Shown: positions 14,029-16,013 of the stretch, in pieces
How positions within the stretch are numbered: position 1 is the stretch's first letter
Layout of the letters: every line of letters starts with the position of its first letter
Source: SCUS01 sp966211675
GTDB lineage: Bacteria; Myxococcota_A; Polyangia; Polyangiales; Ga0077539
Direction: 5' to 3'
Assembly: GCA_966211675.1 (NCBI GenBank)
Contig: CBIHPK010000179.1
Span: forward strand, 1-16,013
Length of the DNA stretch: 16,013 nt
Translations under genes and position numbers: made by a program
The notes under the pieces: generated by a model
The model's input: the letters and a program-made list of their open reading frames with translations, nothing else
Database searches by the model: none
Told to the model about the DNA's origin: nothing

Positions 14029-14874
14029 TCAGCCCGCGGTCTCGCGGAGGAAGGCCAGCAGCCTCCGCGCGGTGCCGTCGCAGTCGTCCACCTGCGGGCT
14101 GTGACCGACCCCGGCGACGACCTCGATGCGAGCGTGCGGGGGGAGGTGCTCGCGGAAGAAGCTCAGGCCCGTGGAGGGCAGCACCCGCTCCTCGGCGCCC
14201 CAGAGCAGCAGCACCGGCATGGTGAGCGCGCGCACCTCGTCGACGGTGAGGTAGTTGGCCGGGCCGACGCCCGCGAGGAGCTGGCGCAGCGCCGGTCGGG
14301 CGAAGCCGCGGCGGAGGCTCGCGGCGGCGATGGGCCGCAGGGCGGTGCGGCGCACGAGCAGCCGGTCGATGAAGGCCTCGGCCTCGGCGTGGGTGCGGAT
14401 GGAGAAGGTGCGCTGGAGCGAGGCGAGCTCGTGGTCCGAGAGCGGAGCGCCGCCGGGAGAGACGAGCGCGAGGCCCTGCACCCGCGAGGGGCGGTCGAGG
14501 GCGTAGCGCAGCGCGAGCGCGGCGCCCATGGAGTTGCCCACCAGCACCGCGGGGCCGTCGAGGGCCTGGTCGAGGGCGTCGCGGATGCCCTGGTAGATGA
14601 GGGTTCCGTCGAGGTGGGCCGGGGTGTGGCTGAAGCCGTGGGCGGGGAGGTCGGGGGCGATCACGCGGCGGACGTGCGGCCGAAGCGCCTGGAGCAGCGG
14701 GGCGTTGTAGCCCGCGGAGGAGTTGAAGCCGTGCAGGAGCACCGTGGTCGGGAGCGCTCCCTGGCCGGGCGTCTCGACCCAGTGGACCGGCCCCGTGCAG
14801 GTGTCGACGGAGCGGCTACGCCAGCCGCGGACGTGGAGCGAGAGGCGAGCGAGACGTTCACTGAGCAGGGCCAT
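14029..14874 (-). CDS. Alpha/beta hydrolase
   Basis: 281-residue alpha/beta-hydrolase fold enzyme, cytoplasmic (no signal peptide). The oxyanion-hole motif is LLHGFNSSAG (46-55), the nucleophile elbow G-N-S115-M-G (113-117), and the catalytic histidine H258 in GVGHSP. The acid position in the usual WGxxDxxxP segment reads WGAEERVLP (225-233), so Glu229 replaces Asp. The APDLPAHGFS segment (73-82) is typical of the esterase/lipase/C-C-hydrolase group. The substrate cannot be inferred. It lies 57 bases downstream of the OmpA lipoprotein gene on the same strand. No Shine-Dalgarno is visible; instead a hairpin abuts the ATG. Confidence 0.9.
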   Translation of the reverse strand: MALLSERLARLSLHVRGWRSRSVDTCTGPVHWVETPGQGALPTTVLLHGFNSSAGYNAPLLQALRPHVRRVIAPDLPAHGFSHTPAHLDGTLIYQGIRDALDQALDGPAVLVGNSMGAALALRYALDRPSRVQGLALVSPGGAPLSDHELASLQRTFSIRTHAEAEAFIDRLLVRRTALRPIAAASLRRGFARPALRQLLAGVGPANYLTVDEVRALTMPVLLLWGAEERVLPSTGLSFFREHLPPHARIEVVAGVGHSPQVDDCDGTARRLLAFLRETAG

Positions 14875-14889
14875 CGAGGAGAGCCTCGA
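14874..14889 (-). promoter_or_regulatory. Hairpin touching the hydrolase start codon
   Basis: Plus-strand tcgagg (14874-14879) and cctcga (14884-14889) are perfectly complementary around a 4-base loop. In the mRNA the 6-bp stem includes the A of the hydrolase AUG, so it could hide the start codon. No ribosome binding site is seen, so the translation start itself deserves checking. Confidence 0.3.
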
Positions 14890-14912
14890 CCATAGCCGAT
14901 CTCCCGCGAAGG

Positions 14913-14927
14913 GCCCGCTCGCCGGGC
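14913..14927 (-). terminator. Stem-loop just after the OmpA lipoprotein gene
   Basis: Arms gcccg (14913-14917) and cgggc (14923-14927) pair around a 5-base loop, 5 bases beyond the OmpA-gene stop. There is no T-run, so it is more likely an mRNA 3' structure or chance than an intrinsic terminator. Confidence 0.2.
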
Positions 14928-14931
14928 GCTC

Positions 14932-15855
14932 TCAGGTGCCGCCGCCGGTGCCGCCGGTGCCGCCCGCGTTGCTGCCGGGGGCCGCAGGGGAGACCACGAT
15001 CTCGACGCGGCGGTTGTTGGCGCGACCCTCCGGGGTCTCATTGGGCGCGATGGGGCGCGTCGATCCGAGGCCGTTGGCCTCGATCTGGCCGTCGGGGATG
15101 CCCCGGCTGATCAGGTAGGATCGCACCGCCTGGGCGCGGGCCAGCGAGAGCTGCTGGTTGGTGGTGGGCGAGCCGCGCGAGTCGGTGTGGCCCTCGACCA
15201 CGAGGTGCCTGGCGCCCTGGTCGATGAGCGCGCGCGCCACCTGGTCGAGCCGCTGCTGCGCGATGGGCAGGAGCGTCGACTGGCCCGTGGCGAAGAGCAC
15301 CTCGCCGGAGAGCGTGATGATGGTCCCTCGCTGCTCCTCTCGCACCGCCGCGACGCGACGCAGGCTCTCCAGCGCGGCGGCCGCCTGGCGCTCGGCCTCC
15401 ATGCGCCGCTGCCGCTCCGTGGCGAGCTGCGTCTGCGTCATGGCCACGGTCTGCTGCGTGTTCTGGAGCTGCTGTTGCGAGCTCTGGAGGGCCGTCCGCG
15501 TCTGCGCGAGCTGCTGCCCCGTGAGGGCGGTGCGCTCTCCCTCGGCGCGCTCCCGCTCCTGATCGGCCTGGAGCGTGTCCCCTCGGGCCTCGACGGTCTG
15601 CGCGCGGCGAAGCGCCACGTACGAGAGGTCGCGAGTGACGTCCGAGGTGGGGGCCTCGGTGAAGCTGCGCTCGGCGCGCTCGAGGTCGCCCTGGGCGTTG
15701 TGCAGGTCGACGAGGGCGAGGCGAGCCGCGGGCCCCTGGCTGGCGCGTCCGAAGGCGGCGCGGGCCTCAACGAGCTCCCGCGGAGCGACAGGAGAAGAGG
15801 CGCAGCCCGAGAGGGAGGCGATGCCGAGTACGGTGGTCAATGCGAGGTACTTCAT
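14932..15855 (-). CDS. DUF4398-coiled-coil-OmpA family lipoprotein
   Basis: 307-residue outer-membrane lipoprotein that should tether the membrane to peptidoglycan. Signal peptide with lipobox LSGC (15-18) and Ala at +2. Residues about 24-110 match DUF4398 (ARAAFGRASQ, ALVDLHNAQGDLERAERSF). Residues 110-175 are a Gln/Arg/Ala-rich coiled coil. The OmpA C-terminal domain (about 178-289) has GEVLFATGQSTLLP, EGHTDSRGS with D225, R240 in LSLARAQAV and NRRVEI; D225 and R240 match the residues that bind diaminopimelate in OmpA-type domains. The tail is Gly/Thr-rich (295-307). The ATG at 15855 has a good ribosome site (GGAG, 9 bases upstream). It starts 23 bases after the stop of an Ala/Pro-rich gene on the same strand, so the two are likely one transcript. 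Confidence 0.95.
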   Translation of the reverse strand: MKYLALTTVLGIASLSGCASSPVAPRELVEARAAFGRASQGPAARLALVDLHNAQGDLERAERSFTEAPTSDVTRDLSYVALRRAQTVEARGDTLQADQERERAEGERTALTGQQLAQTRTALQSSQQQLQNTQQTVAMTQTQLATERQRRMEAERQAAAALESLRRVAAVREEQRGTIITLSGEVLFATGQSTLLPIAQQRLDQVARALIDQGARHLVVEGHTDSRGSPTTNQQLSLARAQAVRSYLISRGIPDGQIEANGLGSTRPIAPNETPEGRANNRRVEIVVSPAAPGSNAGGTGGTGGGT

Positions 15856-15878
15856 GGTGATTCTCCGGAAGCGTCGGG

Positions 15879-16013
15879 CTACGGCGTGGGCTGCGGGGCG
15901 GGCGTCGGCGTGGGCGGTGGCGCGGCCGGCGGCGCGGCCTGCGAGCGGGCCGAGCGGACCACAGAGGCGGCCTGCTGGGCGGGGGCGTTGGGGGCGGCGC
16001 GGCGCGAGAGCGC
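15879..16013 (-). CDS. C-terminal end of an Ala/Pro-rich protein (partial)
   Basis: A minus-strand frame enters from the right edge and ends at a TAG (complement of 15879-15881). It gives 44 residues, beginning ALSRRAAPNAPAQQAASVVR and ending in a Pro/Thr/Ala tail (APQPTP). Codon third positions are almost all G or C, as in the neighbours, and the spacing of 23 bases to the downstream lipoprotein gene is operon-like. The family cannot be recognised from this piece; envelope proteins often carry such Pro-rich tails, and a partner of the OmpA lipoprotein is a guess. Confidence 0.55.
   Translation of the reverse strand, partial: ALSRRAAPNAPAQQAASVVRSARSQAAPPAAPPPTPTPAPQPTP

Overview
The window is GC-rich, almost fully coding bacterial DNA, and every gene has strongly GC-biased third positions. 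No single marker gene fixes the lineage. The gene content suggests a myxobacterium (Myxococcota, Polyangia/Sandaracinaceae-like): an RCC1-repeat lipoprotein with an Asp/Gly-rich linker, a DUF4398-OmpA lipoprotein, a multi-domain hybrid histidine kinase, a YhhN/TMEM86 membrane protein and a SWIM-SNF2 ATPase. That assignment is inference. I see no RNA gene, mobile element, CRISPR array or origin, and no gene-free stretch longer than about 110 bases.

Layout. 3-365 (+) is the 3' end of a GNAT acetyltransferase with a lysine/alanine/proline tail. 367-4034 (-) is read leftwards as an RCC1-propeller lipoprotein, a DEAD-box-type RNA helicase and a small exported protein. A divergent gap follows. 4136-4615 (+) is ribonuclease HI. 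4692-9046 (+) is a two-gene operon: a PilZ-methyltransferase of the PhcB-related family, then a 910-residue HK-REC-HK hybrid sensor kinase whose GTG start overlaps the upstream stop. 9050-10992 (-) holds a YhhN-family membrane protein and glutamate 5-kinase (proB). 11103-14024 (+) is a SWIM-SNF2 helicase. 14029-16013 (-) holds the C-terminal end of an Ala/Pro-rich protein, a DUF4398-OmpA lipoprotein and an alpha/beta hydrolase.

The most interesting part is 4692-9046. In Ralstonia, PhcB (methyltransferase making 3-hydroxy fatty acid methyl esters), PhcS (membrane histidine kinase) and PhcR (receiver followed by a kinase-like domain) form the Phc quorum-sensing system. Here a PhcB-like methyltransferase carries an N-terminal PilZ domain. 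It is translationally coupled to one protein with the domain order six-TM sensor, kinase, receiver, kinase, which is what a PhcS-PhcR fusion would look like. I propose a lipid-signal quorum-sensing module with a possible c-di-GMP input. Family membership rests on motifs I can see; the signalling role is inferred.

The other genes are mostly housekeeping: R-loop/primer removal (rnhA), proline synthesis (proB), RNA remodelling (helicase), nucleic-acid remodelling (SNF2) and cell-envelope anchoring (OmpA lipoprotein). Tail-to-tail neighbours are packed with only 1, 3 and 4 bases between stop codons.
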